Shown here: positions 12,926 through 24,667 of the stretch, in pieces
Position numbering within the stretch: position 1 is the stretch's first letter
How the letters are laid out: the number at the start of each line of letters is the position of its first letter
Assembly: GCA_051294375.1 (NCBI GenBank)
Contig: CM119264.1
Span: 2,833,575-2,897,574, forward strand
Source of the DNA: Paraspadella gotoi
Lineage: Eukaryota; Chaetognatha
Direction: 5' to 3'
Length of the DNA: 64,000 bases
Made by a program: the position numbers and the translations under genes
Notes under the pieces: model-generated
Database searches by the model: none
Told to the model about the DNA's origin: nothing
What the model saw: only the letters and a program-made list of their open reading frames with translations

Positions 12926-13508
12926 CTCGATTTCAGTTATTAAATGATTTCTTTCCCCTGGTCTAACTGTCTCTCTCTCTGTCTGTCTCTCTCTCGATTT
13001 CAGTTATTAAATGATTCTTTCCCTGGTCTGTCTCTCTGTCTGTCTCTCTCTCGATTTCAGTTATTAAATGATTTCTTTCTTGGTCTGTCTCTCTCTCGAT
13101 TTCAGTTATTAATGATTTCTTTCCGGTCTGTCTCTCTCTGTCTCTCTCTCGATTTCAGTTATTAAATGATTTCTTTTCCCTGGTCTAACTGTCTCTCCTC
13201 TTCTGTCTCTCTCTCGATTTCAGTTATTAAATGATTTCTTTCCCTGGTCTGTCTCTCTGTTCTCTCTCTCGATTTCAGTTATTAAATGATTTCTTTCCTT
13301 GGGCTAACTGTCTCTCTCTGACTGTCTCCTCTCGATTTCAGTTATTAAATTATTTCTTTCCCCTGGTCTAACTGTCTCTCTCTCTATCTGTCTCTCTTGA
13401 TTTCAGTTATTAAATGATTTCTTTCCCTGGTCTAACTGTCTCTCTCTCTGTCTGTCTCTCTCTCGATTTCAGTTATTAAATGATTTCTTTCCCTGGTCTA
13501 ACTGTCTC
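12926..13508. repeat. Minisatellite of ~45-70 bp units
   Basis: About ten units share TCTCTCTCGATTTCAGTTAT followed by TAAATGATTTCTTTCCCTGG and a variable (TC)n spacer containing GTCTG. Unit lengths vary because the TC spacer varies. In copy A the first units are at about 8640-8781, and the rest is an N run. Every unit contains a pyrimidine tract followed by TTTCAG, which resembles a 3-prime splice site. Confidence 0.9.
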
Positions 13509-14197
13509 TCCGCGTTATCCTTCAAAGTCTCGCGATTACGTCGTCCGGATCAAATCTTTTTTTTTCTTTTTTAAAAATAAGGAAAACAAAATTAATTATT
13601 AATAAAACTAAAAAAACCGGTCGCGTGAATCGCCGAGTCAGATATCACAGACAGACAGTTTGTCCAGTGTAACAAACGATCGTCTTTTTCTATTCTCGCT
13701 TCTTCGTAAACAACAAGGAGCCAAGCCCGACTCGAGACTACGACGGCCAAACCGGATCGATAACAAAAACCTCATTTGACCTCAAAACGAGAAAATCAGG
13801 AAAGAAAAAGAAAAAATTCTCGCTACATAACATCCACAACTGACCACAGACCACAATCTCCGACGAGCAGACCCCACGATCCCTTTTTCTACCCCCTCCC
13901 CCATTGTATTAATCCATTTTGCACGAATCCTCGCCTGCTGCCTCAATGACCCCGGCTACTCGGGGTCAAATCTCTCTCGCTCTCTCTCCGGCCAGCTGCC
14001 CCATGCATTTACCTTCCTCCGGGGTCAGTCTTTCCCTCGTCGCCATCTGCCCATGGGTCCGACGGCCTCTAAAATAAGGGGGGGGTCTTTGTCTCCGCTT
14101 CGGCATTTTACGCCCCCACCTCTCCCCCCTTTATGGTCAGTCGCTCGCTTGAATTTTGTTCCTGACGACGGTTTCGCGAGGACCGGCTGGAATTTCC

Positions 14198-14199
14198 CC

Positions 14200-14278
<79 letters not shown>
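14198..14278. repeat. (CT)n microsatellite
   Basis: An almost pure CT tract of about 80 bases. The matching part of copy A is an N run. Confidence 0.95.
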
Positions 14279-14280
<2 letters not shown>

Positions 14281-14703
14281 TCCCTCCCTCCTCTCTCTTG
14301 GTCAATCGCAGTCACGTGACTCCATAACCGCGAACAAAGATCGAGCCGACTGCCTAAGTAAAACGCCGATCCGAATCCGACCGATCTTCCAGCGATAAAT
14401 TTTTTTTTTCTTTCGACAACTAAGACCGAAAGTGTAGACTAGTATTATGCATACTGGGTCTTTTTTTATTGCATACAGTGTGCGTATACTTTTCACCATT
14501 GCTCGTTCATTGACGACAATGTGGTCAATTCGCTTTAACCTTCAACCAACCAACGCGCATCTTTTATATTCCTTATTTTCCCAGAACACCCCATTTTGTC
14601 TTAAATTCAGAATTAAATTATTTCTTAGTTAAAGATTATATAACGGTTAAGGTTAGGATTCAAGTTAGGGATTATGTTAGTGATTATATTAATAACTTGG
14701 TTT

Positions 14704-16480
14704 GTGATTGGGGTTAGAGATTTAGGTTAGTAATCGCTCTCGGAAAAAAAGATGTTTGTTATCTCATTTCCACTTTGCATAGAACTGTCCAATGGACAGT
14801 GTCCATAGAGTGATGTGAAAATGATAAAATTTTAGAAAATTAAAAATTAGCATATAAACATGAACATAAAACCATTAAAATACTTTGGTAAATTTATTTT
14901 TTAATTTTATAACATAGTGGGCACCAGTGAGCATATTTATATATAGTAATAAGTATATAATGAGGCTAAAATTTTAAAATGCAAATTTTAAAATTTTAAG
15001 ATCGGATTTGGATTCCTTGCAAAAAGTTGATATAGAAGAAAGTATAATTCTTTTTTAAAAATTATTTTTATTAAGTTAGTTAAAAAATAAAAAACTATAT
15101 TTAAAATACCGATTTTCCAATTTCCAGCTTAAAAATATAGTTTTTTGTAATTTTAACCTTCTAAGAAAAAGGGTCATTCATTCAACTTCAAAATAGGCCA
15201 AAATGGAGTACAAATTTCAGAAGGCTAAGCTCCTGCCGATCTGAAAATGTATTCACTTTAAACATTTGATGCATTCTACGCCATTTTATATCGGTTTTAT
15301 TAATAATATAAAATAAAAGAAACCTATCTGAAGAGTGCAGGATCAAACGAAAAAGCCAATCCATCTGATATTTTTTATGAATTTTATTAGTAAATTAGAA
15401 AAATGTAAATAGAGAGACATTTTAAATTTCAACTTGTATCATGAAATTGAAACATTTTTAAACTTTAACCATGAATTCTTCATAACTGGAACGCGTTTAA
15501 CAAAATGTTCTCATTACATTTTTACAAATGTTTTTTAAGATGCTAATCAAATTTAAAATCAATATTATTGCAGTCGTTAGGCTGCAACTCTTCAAATTCA
15601 GTATAGATTCACTGTAGCTCAAATTTCTTTACCATCTATTTAACTGAAGATTTTGTTCATGACTGGAAAACCAACAAAGTAACAAGATAATTGTTTAATT
15701 CTCCCCCTTCTAAATTATCCCTTACCGTGTTTTAACTTCTTACCTATAATTTTTTAACAATCAGATTGAAAAACTAATCTTTAAAAAATGTGCTTACCCA
15801 TTTAACTATAACAATTTTGTTATTTACCGATTTTAAAAAAATGATTGAAAACAGAATGTTACATATAAATAAAAACTCTTTTTTTTGTGATTACTGATGA
15901 CTATAATGTATTTCTCATGTATTAGCTCTAATACATCAAATATTACGCATTGTTATGCTGAATGGACCTTTCCTCTTAGGATATAATTGGTTGAAAAAGA
16001 TTTTATATTTTCTTTATCAACTTTTTAAACGAGGAATCTGATCTGTTCTCAGAAAAATCTGTTCTAAAAAAAAACCATTTTGAAATTTTGACATTTATAT
16101 AAGGGTAGGTACTTAATACAAAATAAGCTGACTGGGCGTACTACATTTGTAAAAAAAAAAAAAAACTTCAGATAAGTATTCACTAATATGATAGTTTTCA
16201 AAAAGATATAATGCTAAATCGTCAATTCCAAACTTTCACTTCACCCTAGTGTCCCATTGTCAAGTGCCCAAGTCCAAGTAAAAATGATATAAAAACTAGC
16301 TAATAGGAAAAAATCATTACTTAAGCTTATCAGCTAATATATAATGTTAATAAATAACAATCATAATAGAAGAAAGACTCATTTATTCCCAGTTTATAGT
16401 ATATAAATATATATATATATTTAGCAAAAAGTAAAAACATGATGAAATGATTCAGAAGTTTCCTCAACGAGATTGACGGT
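14704..16480. other. AT-rich intergenic DNA, no gene
   Basis: AT-rich sequence without supported exons. The only structure noted is a short palindrome at 14784-14800 (ACTGTCCAATGGACAGT). Confidence 0.7.
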
Positions 16481-16599
16481 TGAACTTCGTGAGAAACCAG
16501 ATTCGTTAATAGCGGCGTCGCTTCCTTCTTCTTACGCGACTCGGCGTCGTCCACCGACGCCGGCTACGGTTCCACCTCTTTCGGCGCCACGAATTTTTT

Positions 16600-16789
16600 A
16601 TATTCCATCCGGCGTCATCTCGGCGCTCACTTCATCGGGCGTGGATGACGACGCCGACGCCTGTTCTTCGTTGGACGGCGTCGTCACGGAATCCGGCGTC
16701 TTTTCCGAATCCGGCGCCGTTTCCTCCGCGGTGACGTCTTCAGCGATCTCATGGGCTGAGGAAGAAGAAAACTTAGTTTCGTTTGACAT
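16600..16789 (-). CDS. Small acidic Ser/Thr-rich ORF, function unknown
   Basis: A GC-rich island in AT-rich DNA. On the minus strand an ATG at 16789 opens a 62-residue frame starting MSNETKFSSSSAHEIAED, rich in Glu, Asp, Ser and Thr, and ending at TAA. The frame also contains a strong acceptor-like sequence (CTTCTTCCTCAG) about 35 bases in, so it could instead be a last exon. It does not join in phase to the last exon of the larger minus-strand gene at 17328. Further minus-strand coding-like sequence continues at about 16480-16560 in another frame (ESRKKKEATPLLTNLV), so a missed intron or frameshift is possible. I do not recognise it. Confidence 0.3.
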
Positions 16790-17327
16790 ATTTTAAGACA
16801 TACGATGACATTCTAAGCCTGTCATATCGACCCCTTATTATTATTATTGAATGTCAGGCCTTTCAGTTATTTTTAATTATTAGCAAATGACTTTCTAATA
16901 AAAACGTTGTATAAAATCGAATAAAGAAAGCCCATTTAAACTTTGTGTTGTTGAAGGTAACACTGACATAGTGACATCATTATAAAATCAAATTTTCAAA
17001 GAGTTAAGCATTATGTAAAATTATACTTTTCAGATTATAGAAATGCTCAGTGTCCAGAGTCAGCATCGAAAATTTATTCTTGAAGCAGATTCATATGACT
17101 TAGTGTTTGTCATAACAAATTTAAACAATTAAAAATTATTTACTGCTCTTTTGCCACAATCCCGATTTAATTAGCAATGGCCACCTTTAATCATTCATAA
17201 TAAAATTTTAAGAATTACTCTCGTCTCTCTTTTACTTATCAGAACGCTCATCATTTCTAGAACTGCTCAATGAGGTGTGCTCATAATATTATTCTATCAA
17301 TCTATTATTATTACGGACTACCAGTTG

Positions 17328-20300
17328 TCACCATTTTTTGTCGTCGTCATCGTCATCGTCGTCTTTCTCGTCCTTTGTCGTCGTCGATGTCGTCGCCTCA
17401 CCATCGTCTTCAGCTGACTCGGCGTCTTTGCTCCGCGCGGCGTCGTTGGCGCCATTCTTTTTGGCGGCGTCTTTTCGACTCTTTCCTCCGTTTTTGTTGG
17501 TTGCGACGCCGGGCGCCCTCTTCTTTCGCTTGAGATAGACGGTATTGACTTTGACGACCTCGTATCCCGTCTCAGAGGGATCCCCGTCCAATCGGACGCC
17601 ATTTATCGATTTCGGGAGATCGTGAATTTTTCCGGCGCTCACATTGCCGCCCTTGCTGGCTCCCTCGACGCGGCGTCTTCCTCCAGCGGCGCTGCGCTTG
17701 TTGACGCCCTTGCTGCTGTTGGTGGCGCCGGTCTCGATCCGGTTGCGACTTCGGTCGTCGGCGTTGCGGCGCGAATCTGCTGCCGGTCGCTTCTGGCCGA
17801 CGGGCGTCAAGTGCTTCTCCTTCTTCCCCGTGCGGGACCAATCATCTCGCGTTTGGTTGAAGCTGTCATTTGTTATAATCGAGGTTTTCCTTTTAGATGT
17901 CGCCTTGGTCTTGAACCCTCCTGCTACGAAAAATGGTGTTAAACAAATGGCAACCAGTCGATGAATTTTTTGAAACGCTTTCATCAAATTGCCTCTTCCT
18001 TTCGATCCCAATTTTCTTTTGTTCACTTCGATCGCAGCGACGTCCGACGGCGCGGCGGAATCATCCACAGCGTCGTCTGAGGCTGTGTCAAACTCGGCGT
18101 CGTCCGAATCGGCGTCACGGGCAGCCGCTTTGGCGCCGCCTTGGATTCTCTTTTCGGAGACCTTTGAATTTATCTCATCTTATTTTGACGCATATTTAAC
18201 TTATTTAATTATTTAACTTATTTAATAGGCACCCCAATATCCTCCAAGTTTACTAATGATTAAAACGTGAAAAAATCTCAAATTTACTGAACATCCCATT
18301 CGTTGTAGAAATCCAATAAAATAAATACAGGGTCCGCGCGCTCTGTGGGGAATTAATAACATCTATGGAAACCCCATGGTTTTAGTTTTCAGTCGACACT
18401 CAAAAAGTTAAGAAATATTTATAGGATAATGAAATGTCGTTTTTCTTTCCGCGCGATTAGAAGATTAACTCGGCTTAGTCAAACTTTGCACCCGTGTAAG
18501 TTGTAAGTTGGATAAGTTATTTGGGACTGACCTCATATGGAAACAATACATCTTTGAAGAATATCAGAAGAAGAAAAAATAAAGACAGTTTTAATCCGCT
18601 TTGCCTTTAATTCGATACCCAGATTGACTCTTCAATTTACTAAGTCATTTAATTGTACATATTGCCAACTGTATTTGTAAATGAGAATTATGCTTGAAAG
18701 TATTTTGTGATGGAAAGGCTAAATAAAATATCAACCAATATTAGCATAACGATATATCTTCACTGGCTTCCTAATGCAGCAGTAATTTGGTTAATTTAGC
18801 GGTTCGCAGGTGCAAAAAACTGTCAATTATTTTTTATTCATTTATCGAGAGCGGTAACTTTTAATTAGGTTTATGATATGATATGATAATAACTCCTACC
18901 AATTTTTAATAAAAAAAAAAATTTACTACTTCAAAGGAATTTTGAAAATTAATATTCCCAAAAGAGCGCGCGGACCCGGTAAATGTAATGAGATAAAATT
19001 TAAAGTACTTCTAAATTAAGCAATACGTAATTTCCCCCAACGCCATATTCCGAATATTCGTTCTCATTACGATTAAGTTAACTTCCGGATCAGATTTTCT
19101 TCCGTCACTACAGGTGGGTGAGACGTCCCGGCCCGTTGACAAGCAACGAATACCAAATCCTCTTAATAGCACATGGTTTCAGTCGAGTGAAAGCGTTGTC
19201 ACGTTTCATCCACCACATTTACTGAATACATCCAAGTAAGTTTCCCCGCCGAACGCTTACCTTTGCAACAGGAAAGTTCGGATACTTGTTTAGATTCTCA
19301 ATCCTCGTTTCCTCTCTGATCCTCTGTTTATCATCCAGATTTCGATCTCGGTTTTTCGATTTTGCCAACAGAGGTCGCGTTTTTGGGCGTCGTTTGGGTT
19401 TGACGGCTTCTTCGTCGGGTTTGTCCTCGTCCTGCTCCACTCCGGCGTTTCGCGGTTCAACGTTGGAAACCTCGTTCTCTCGTTCGACGTCTTTCAACGG
19501 ATGTTGATATAGGGAAAAGGAAAAAAAGATTCTAAAACTGACAAACAAATATCTTTACTAAAACATTTAATATAGTATTTTTAGAAACTTTATAAATTAT
19601 GAGATATAAGTAAAAGCCTTAACACACGCGTCCCTGTTCAAAAGTTGAAAAGAACGAATAATATGAGCATCAATTTGCTAGTATAAACTGACATTTAAAG
19701 AATAATTTAAAAAAATTGATTTAATTCTTGTTTGTGATTGTTTAGGTTCAACGGGATCCATGAGATCTCGACATCCAATGTCGAGTTTGGGTTATGAACC
19801 GTCACAGAGAACTTATGGGTTCGCTCTAGCGACGTGTAGAGAACAGGCGGGTCCCTGCACTTATATTTTTTAAGCGGGCTCCGGGTTCCCCGACTCCCTC
19901 ATTAAGCTATATATATATATATTTAATAAATATCTTGCCAAAAGTAAGGATTTTAATTGTTTATTTTTCTTTAATTGTATCAACTTATAATGTTTTTAGT
20001 ATTAGGCACGTTTTTTTTATGTTTTCCCAACTCATATGAATTCAGCACTAAGAACTTTTCCCGGGCCCCGCCCCCCAAGATACCGGGCCCCTCGGAAGCC
20101 TACCGTTCTACACGCCCCTGGTTAGCTAACTCACACGCCCCTGGTTGGTAAGGTACCGAAACTAACTTTTATTCTTGGAAGTTGCGACGCTGTCGTCTTC
20201 TTCGTCGTCGTCGCCAAAATCCGCAGCGTTGACGTTCCGCCCCTTCTTTCTTTTCGAATCGACTTTGTCTGATCGAACAACAGTGCATCGTTACCGGAGA

Positions 20301-23300
20301 CGATAGTCCGTATCAAAAAAAACTATCTATGGTGGAAACTTAGGCCTTTAAAAAGGTTAATCTGTGGTAAACGAGACCCGCCCAAATACTACAATAACGT
20401 AGGAATAATATAATATGATCAATGAATAATATAAAGAACTATAAAAAATTTAATATTATTAAAATATTAAGAGTTACTCAGTTCCCATCTAGAAAGAAAA
20501 AAAATTTAATACAAAAAGATTTAGAAGATCACATTTGGTGATGGTGTGGACGCAACAAGTTTCAGATCAAGAATAATTTATTCTTCAACAAGGTTATAAA
20601 CAATAACAGTCAAAATGCTCAGATGCTAAGTCTATTACAATGGTATTTACAAAGGTCATCGTTTTGACCACAAATAAACTGGGGGAAACGAGCGGGGTCA
20701 GGTTGTTAAGGTCAAGTGGTTTGACCGAGGTTGCATGTTCTATCTGTTCGTCCACAATGGCTCCTTTATATCTGGATATTGGGATTAAAGAGCCGAAATC
20801 TAAGAAGGATATGGGTTCCCAACTGATGACCTTGAAAATTATTTTGAGCATATATAAAAATATTAAAAAATAAATAATAAATGTATTCTATTTAAAATAT
20901 AAGAATAACAAATAAGACTATTAAATTTACATCTAATATATAAGGACGCCCCTTTCTTTAAACAGCTTTCCCCGGTATGTATACCCATTAGAACATACAA
21001 TTCTACTTTGTAGTCTTAACTCTCAACAATAACGAATCATAAATAACCTTAATCCCGGTAACAAATTATCCTCTCCACCCCGTTTCTGTTCAGACTTTTA
21101 GATATTTTGAAATTTTAAATTAATCAATTCTTAACAAGAATGATGTCTATTAGAAAACCAGGCAGAAAGTAACTTATAACTTTGTGTTGTATAGATGCTC
21201 CCTCTATTTCCAGAAGACAACACTTACATCCCTCTCCTCAATACATTAAAAAAGAATATACTCTATATAATTATAAAGAATATAATTATATATAGTGAAA
21301 TTTCTTATTAGGGAAAAGTTTAAAATTGTATTGCTGCAACGAGTTTATTTGATAGTATAAACGGACATGTTTCGGTTCGAACCTTCATCAGCGCAAAAGA
21401 GAGTTAATAACAGTTGTGAAATATTGAAATATTTGGTGCATAAAGAAGAGAGAGAGAGAGAGGGCAAAGTTTTCCAACACAGAGTTGAGAAAGGACAGTG
21501 GTCAAATGGGTGAGGACAGGTTAAGTTAGGGACAGAGATATTGAATTTTTCTTAAGGTAAAGTGAAATGGTGAAAAAGAGAGAGAAAAGAGTGTAGTTAA
21601 TAATACACTATGCAATGTACAAATAGTACAATAGTGTAGGCTAAAGTGATAACAATTAACTACTAATAAATTAGGTTAAATTAGTGAGTTTGAAATAGTT
21701 TTTAGTTTCAGGAGAAAGAGAAAATTGAAATTTTAAAAGATTAGTTTCTGAGGGATAGCTAAGTTTTTAGTAAAGTGAAAGTATAAGAATTAAAATAGAG
21801 CTCAAAATGAGCTGGCCCCCTTTGTTTTATGCAAATGAAGGGTCATAACGATGATGTCGGGTCATTGACGTGTCAGTGTCTGAGATGACAGTGTCGTCGA
21901 GCTTGTGTGTGGGGGACTTGAAAGGCTTCCTTGCCGGGAAGATTCCTAAGGCTACTCGAATGTCTCTCTGGCCTGGTACGCCTGCCGACTGCCCTCTTCT
22001 CGCCTGCTGGCGAGGCGGGCGGCTGTCCGTTCTCGCTGATTTTGCAGCGCGGAGGTGCGGACTCTCTCCCTCCTCCTGTAGCCGTCCGTTTTGGCGGCGC
22101 TCACTCCACAGAGAGAGGGAATGAGTTGCTACATTTGAGGGAGAGGCATCGTTTGCCCATTGTCTGCGCAAAGGTCTCCGCCTGTCTCGTTGAGTGGAGA
22201 TAGGGGAGTCATTGTGCGGACGTGGCGGAGACGGGGTCTCTACCACGCTTTTGAGAAGCGAATCATAGACATAGCTAGGAGGGAGGTCGAATCGTCCTCC
22301 ATCCAATACAATTTTAAACTTTTCCCTATATTCCAAACGCAACGAAAAGAAAGGAAATTATCACAAAGAAATTTCTTAAAATTTTTATATTTATTTTAAA
22401 ATTTTAATATAGAATTTTAAAGCCTAATTTTGTTAAATAAACGAGAGCGACCCAATTAGATGCATAATCTTTAATTTTAATTTTAATATCTTGCTAAAGA
22501 AAGGAAAAAACAATATCTCGCTCTTATCTTTTTCCAAAGGTTTAATCCAATCCTTAACCCTTATCCCTAACCCTAACCGAATCCCTAACCGAATTCCTAA
22601 CCTTATCATCCAACCTAAAACCAAAATCCCTTGTCGTTGGGCATTGCATAAGTTCACTTCTCCTATATTATAGGATATATATATTATAGGCTATAAGCAT
22701 GACCCGGTGGCTCAATGAGTAAAGCCATCAGCTCATGACCACTAGGTGCTGGGTTCTATCCCACCCCAGAACTAACCCTGCGGGAAGCTCAATGATGGCT
22801 GTAAACCGCCTTGAGGCCTGGAAAACCCATCCCATCCTAGGACCCGTTCCATGGCTGCTGAGCGGGCATAAAAGTTACGGATAGTAGTCTCCAGCTCACT
22901 CAGCGCTTTACCTGCACCCTAACGAAAATTGTAACCCAATTCCTTACCTACTCCCCCTATCCGCAACCTAATTATCAAACCTAAAAAGAAGTTTAAATCT
23001 GAAAACAAACAAACAAAAGGCAGACACCTTCGTTCATGATTTCCCTTTCTATTTCCTTCTGTCGTTCTTTCTCCGCTTCCTCTTCCTTCAGCCTCCTCTT
23101 CTCGAAAACTCTTCTCCTGAATTCTTCCTTTTCTTTTCTGCGAAAAAAAAGAAGAAAAGACGGTTATATTGAAAGTTATGTTTTAAGTAGTTAAATTATA
23201 TAATTATTATAGTAGAAGGAATTAACGAAAATTTCGTTTTTTACAACTATTTAATTTGAGAGTTAGTAGGATATGTTTCGACTCTTGTTATTGAGAGTCT

Positions 23301-24667
23301 TTATCTGCAAGTGGATAACAAATTTACTTTGTCTCAAACATTAGTTTTTGGAGAGAGAGAGAGAGAGAGAGTTTCCAACAAAGAATTGATTAAGGGATAG
23401 AGGACAGGTGAGAGTAAGGACAGGGAAGGAGAGAGTAGGTGAATTTGAAATTGGTGAAAGGAGAGAGAGAGAGAGAGGGACACAAATCAATACATTGGGC
23501 ATTGTACAACAGTGAAAGAATTTAGAAAAACTAATTATATAACAAGAGATAATAATAAATAAATTAACAGCTGATGATGATGATGATATTATAGTAATAT
23601 TTATTTTAAAAGTTCGTCAAAGTGAAGAGAGCCGGTTGGACAAGTTAAGAGCAGATTTTAGAAGAATCGACAGTAGAGAAGAAAGAAAAACAAAATATTT
23701 AAAATATGACAAAAAATATGGCAAAATGAGTGATTTTTAATTTAATTAATATTTAATATTCGTTACTCATTAAACAATAAATAATCAACCTATCACGATT
23801 AAACGTATACATATTCTTTGCAAAAGTAATTATAAACTTTAAAGTTAACTTGTCAGTTACTACTAAAAAATAAAAAATAAAAGTTACGTTAAAACTTATA
23901 AAGTCAATCGTTATCTTTTAAAGGAACTTTAAAAATACTTTGAACAATGTGGCTGACCTGGACATTTTCTTTTGGTGCGGCTCCGTAGATCTCCTTATAG
24001 GCGGACCCGGGATGTAATGGTCATCCCCGAAATCTTGACCCTTCAACGGAGGTTTTCCTTTGCAGATGTTGTAAGAGAGACCCGCGTTGCACACGCTATT
24101 CGAGCGCGGGGTTGCCATGGAAACGAAAAGATCGACATCAATGAAGAGAGCTTGGTATATCAATGTTTAATATGCCTATATGTCTTTCATTCTTCTTACT
24201 TTACACTTACAAGTATTGAACGTTTCATAATTTATTTACCTGCACTGTTCGTAGCATGATCCCTTCGCCATGCATTTGCTTTGACATTTCTTTGTGGTAC
24301 TTTTGACGCACGCCAGTAGGTCACGTACCTGAGATGATATGTTTATATCGATTATAATCTTAAAACACAAAGAGATTGGCTTATTTTTTTTCTAAATAAC
24401 TTTTCTTTACCTGAATTAAAACCCTTAGATAAATCTCAGGGATCCGAGGAAGATCAGCAAAATAAAGGAGAAAATAAAGCGAGGCCCCTTATTCTTTCAT
24501 TGCGCCGAATCATCCCTGACCTGTGCCTTGGTCTCCAAAGCTCCCTCCGTGGTCAGAGTCGGCAAAATTCCGATTCCTCTGAACGGCGCCATAGCAACTT
24601 GATCTGACGAGGGGGCGCGTGAGTGCGGACTGAACACAACCATCCCCGAATCCGTTTGGAACGACAT
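17328..24667 (-). CDS. Unrecognised 549-aa protein: Cys cluster, coiled coil, charged tail
   Basis: Seven minus-strand exons join with consistent phases: 24521-24667, 24240-24328, 23958-24095, 23028-23137, 20167-20268, 19261-19490 and 17328-18161. They give 1650 bases, including a TGA stop. The start is the first ATG (MSFQTDSGMVVFSPH). Residues 56-90 contain seven cysteines (56, 64, 68, 74, 78, 81, 90), followed by FGDDHYIPGPPIRR. Residues about 126-161 form a charged, probably coiled-coil helix (EEFRRRVFEKRRLKEEEAEK). The rest is low-complexity and very rich in Lys, Asp and Ser, ending in a poly-Asp run and KKW. There is no signal peptide, so an intracellular, possibly nuclear, protein is my inference. 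The acceptors of exon 3 (GAATAG) and exon 6 (TTGAAAG) are weak, and exon 5 could instead end at an in-frame TAG at 20162-20164. The two halves might be separate genes. I do not recognise the family. Confidence 0.5.
18328..18979. mobile_element. 652-bp non-autonomous TIR transposon (Tc1/mariner-like)
   Basis: The element is bounded by 26-base terminal inverted repeats (18328-18353 and 18954-18979) that match at 22 or 23 positions. The left end begins CAGGGTCCGCGCGCTCT. Both ends are flanked by TA (18326-18327 and 18980-18981), as expected for a TA target-site duplication of the Tc1/mariner superfamily. The interior is AT-rich with no transposase frame, so it is a MITE-type derivative. It lies in the last intron of the unrecognised minus-strand gene. 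Assignment to Tc1/mariner rests only on the TA and the TIR start. Confidence 0.7.
20961..21240. repeat. Interspersed repeat, family shared with 37371-37645
   Basis: About 275 bases align with 37371-37645 in the same orientation. Shared blocks include TTCCCCGGTATGTAT/TTCCCGGTATGTAT, CAATAACGAATCATAAATAA, CCTTTCTGTTCAG-like sequence and TATAGATGCTCCCTCTATTT. It has no coding frame and the class is unknown. Confidence 0.75.
21310..21640 (-). repeat. Hammerhead-bearing dispersed repeat, copy 1
   Basis: The copy aligns with parts of 23225-23520 and 61895-62180. After the ribozyme-like core it shares a GA tract, a TTTCCAACACAGAG-type segment, GGACAGTGGTCAA-type and GGTGAGGACAGG-type segments, and a second GA-rich tract. 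No reverse transcriptase frame is visible beside it. A 171-codon minus-strand open frame at 21827-22342, upstream in the ribozyme's orientation, has no recognisable domain. Confidence 0.6.
21364..21391 (-). ncRNA. Hammerhead-ribozyme-like core 1
   Basis: On the minus strand the sequence reads CTGATGA, then A-GGTT-CG-AACC (a 4-bp stem II), then GAAAC, AT and GTC. This is the conserved hammerhead core CUGANGA-stem II-GAAA with a minimal stem III and a GUC cleavage triplet. Such compact hammerheads are known from Penelope-like elements and animal retrozymes. Stem I pairing is weak, so cleavage activity is uncertain. The core is read directly; the class is inferred. Confidence 0.5.
22553..22612. 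repeat. Degenerate telomere-like CCCTAACC tract
   Basis: An irregular series of TTAACCC, CCCTAACCCTAACC and CCTAACCGAAT units. It resembles the TTAGGG repeat but is too irregular to be called a telomeric array. Confidence 0.4.
22698..22925 (+). mobile_element. tRNA-derived SINE
   Basis: A GC-rich segment of about 230 bases stands alone in AT-rich DNA. It has an A-box-like TGGCTCAATGAG (22708-22719) and a B-box-like GGGTTCTATCCC (22751-22762). The boxes are about 44 bases apart, as in a RNA polymerase III tRNA promoter. A tRNA-unrelated body follows (about 22770-22925). The tRNA-like head does not fold as an intact tRNA, which argues for a SINE rather than a tRNA gene. It lies in an intron of the unrecognised minus-strand gene. 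Confidence 0.65.
23225..23520 (-). repeat. Hammerhead-bearing dispersed repeat, copy 3 (degenerate core)
   Basis: This copy keeps a long stem II (GACTCT...AGAGTC, minus strand) followed by GAAAC at 23275-23279. The CUGANGA box is mutated to CAGATAA and the cleavage triplet is lost. Downstream it shares the GA tract, the TTTCCAACA segment and the GGACAGG-type segments with the other copies. It looks like an inactive copy. Confidence 0.5.

Larger units (their letters stand above)
10329..14703. repeat. Copy B of the large duplicated block (gap-free)
   Basis: This is the second copy of the block at 6105-10303, without N runs. It shows what fills copy A's gaps: a C-run and CpG-rich DNA (10597-10750), the full minisatellite (12926-13508), and a pure (CT)n followed by unique sequence (14151-14366). 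The sequence continues past 14703 into DNA not present after copy A. Within both copies, 15-20-base arms (GAATCTGGACTGTCT and its near reverse complement) flank a short segment at about 7741-7829 and 11962-12051, so a hairpin is possible. No convincing coding exon was found. Confidence 0.9.

Noticed and set aside
12926-13508. CRISPR array
   Set aside because: Spacers are variable-length TC repeats, not unique sequence, and the genome is plainly eukaryotic.
21827-22342. 171-codon minus-strand frame near hammerhead copy 1
   Set aside because: It may be a remnant of the element's coding region, but I see no reverse transcriptase, endonuclease or other domain, and no splice sites link it to the neighbouring gene.
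22698-22770. Functional tRNA gene
   Set aside because: A- and B-box-like motifs are present, but I could not fit acceptor, anticodon and T arms with proper pairing; it is better explained as a SINE head.
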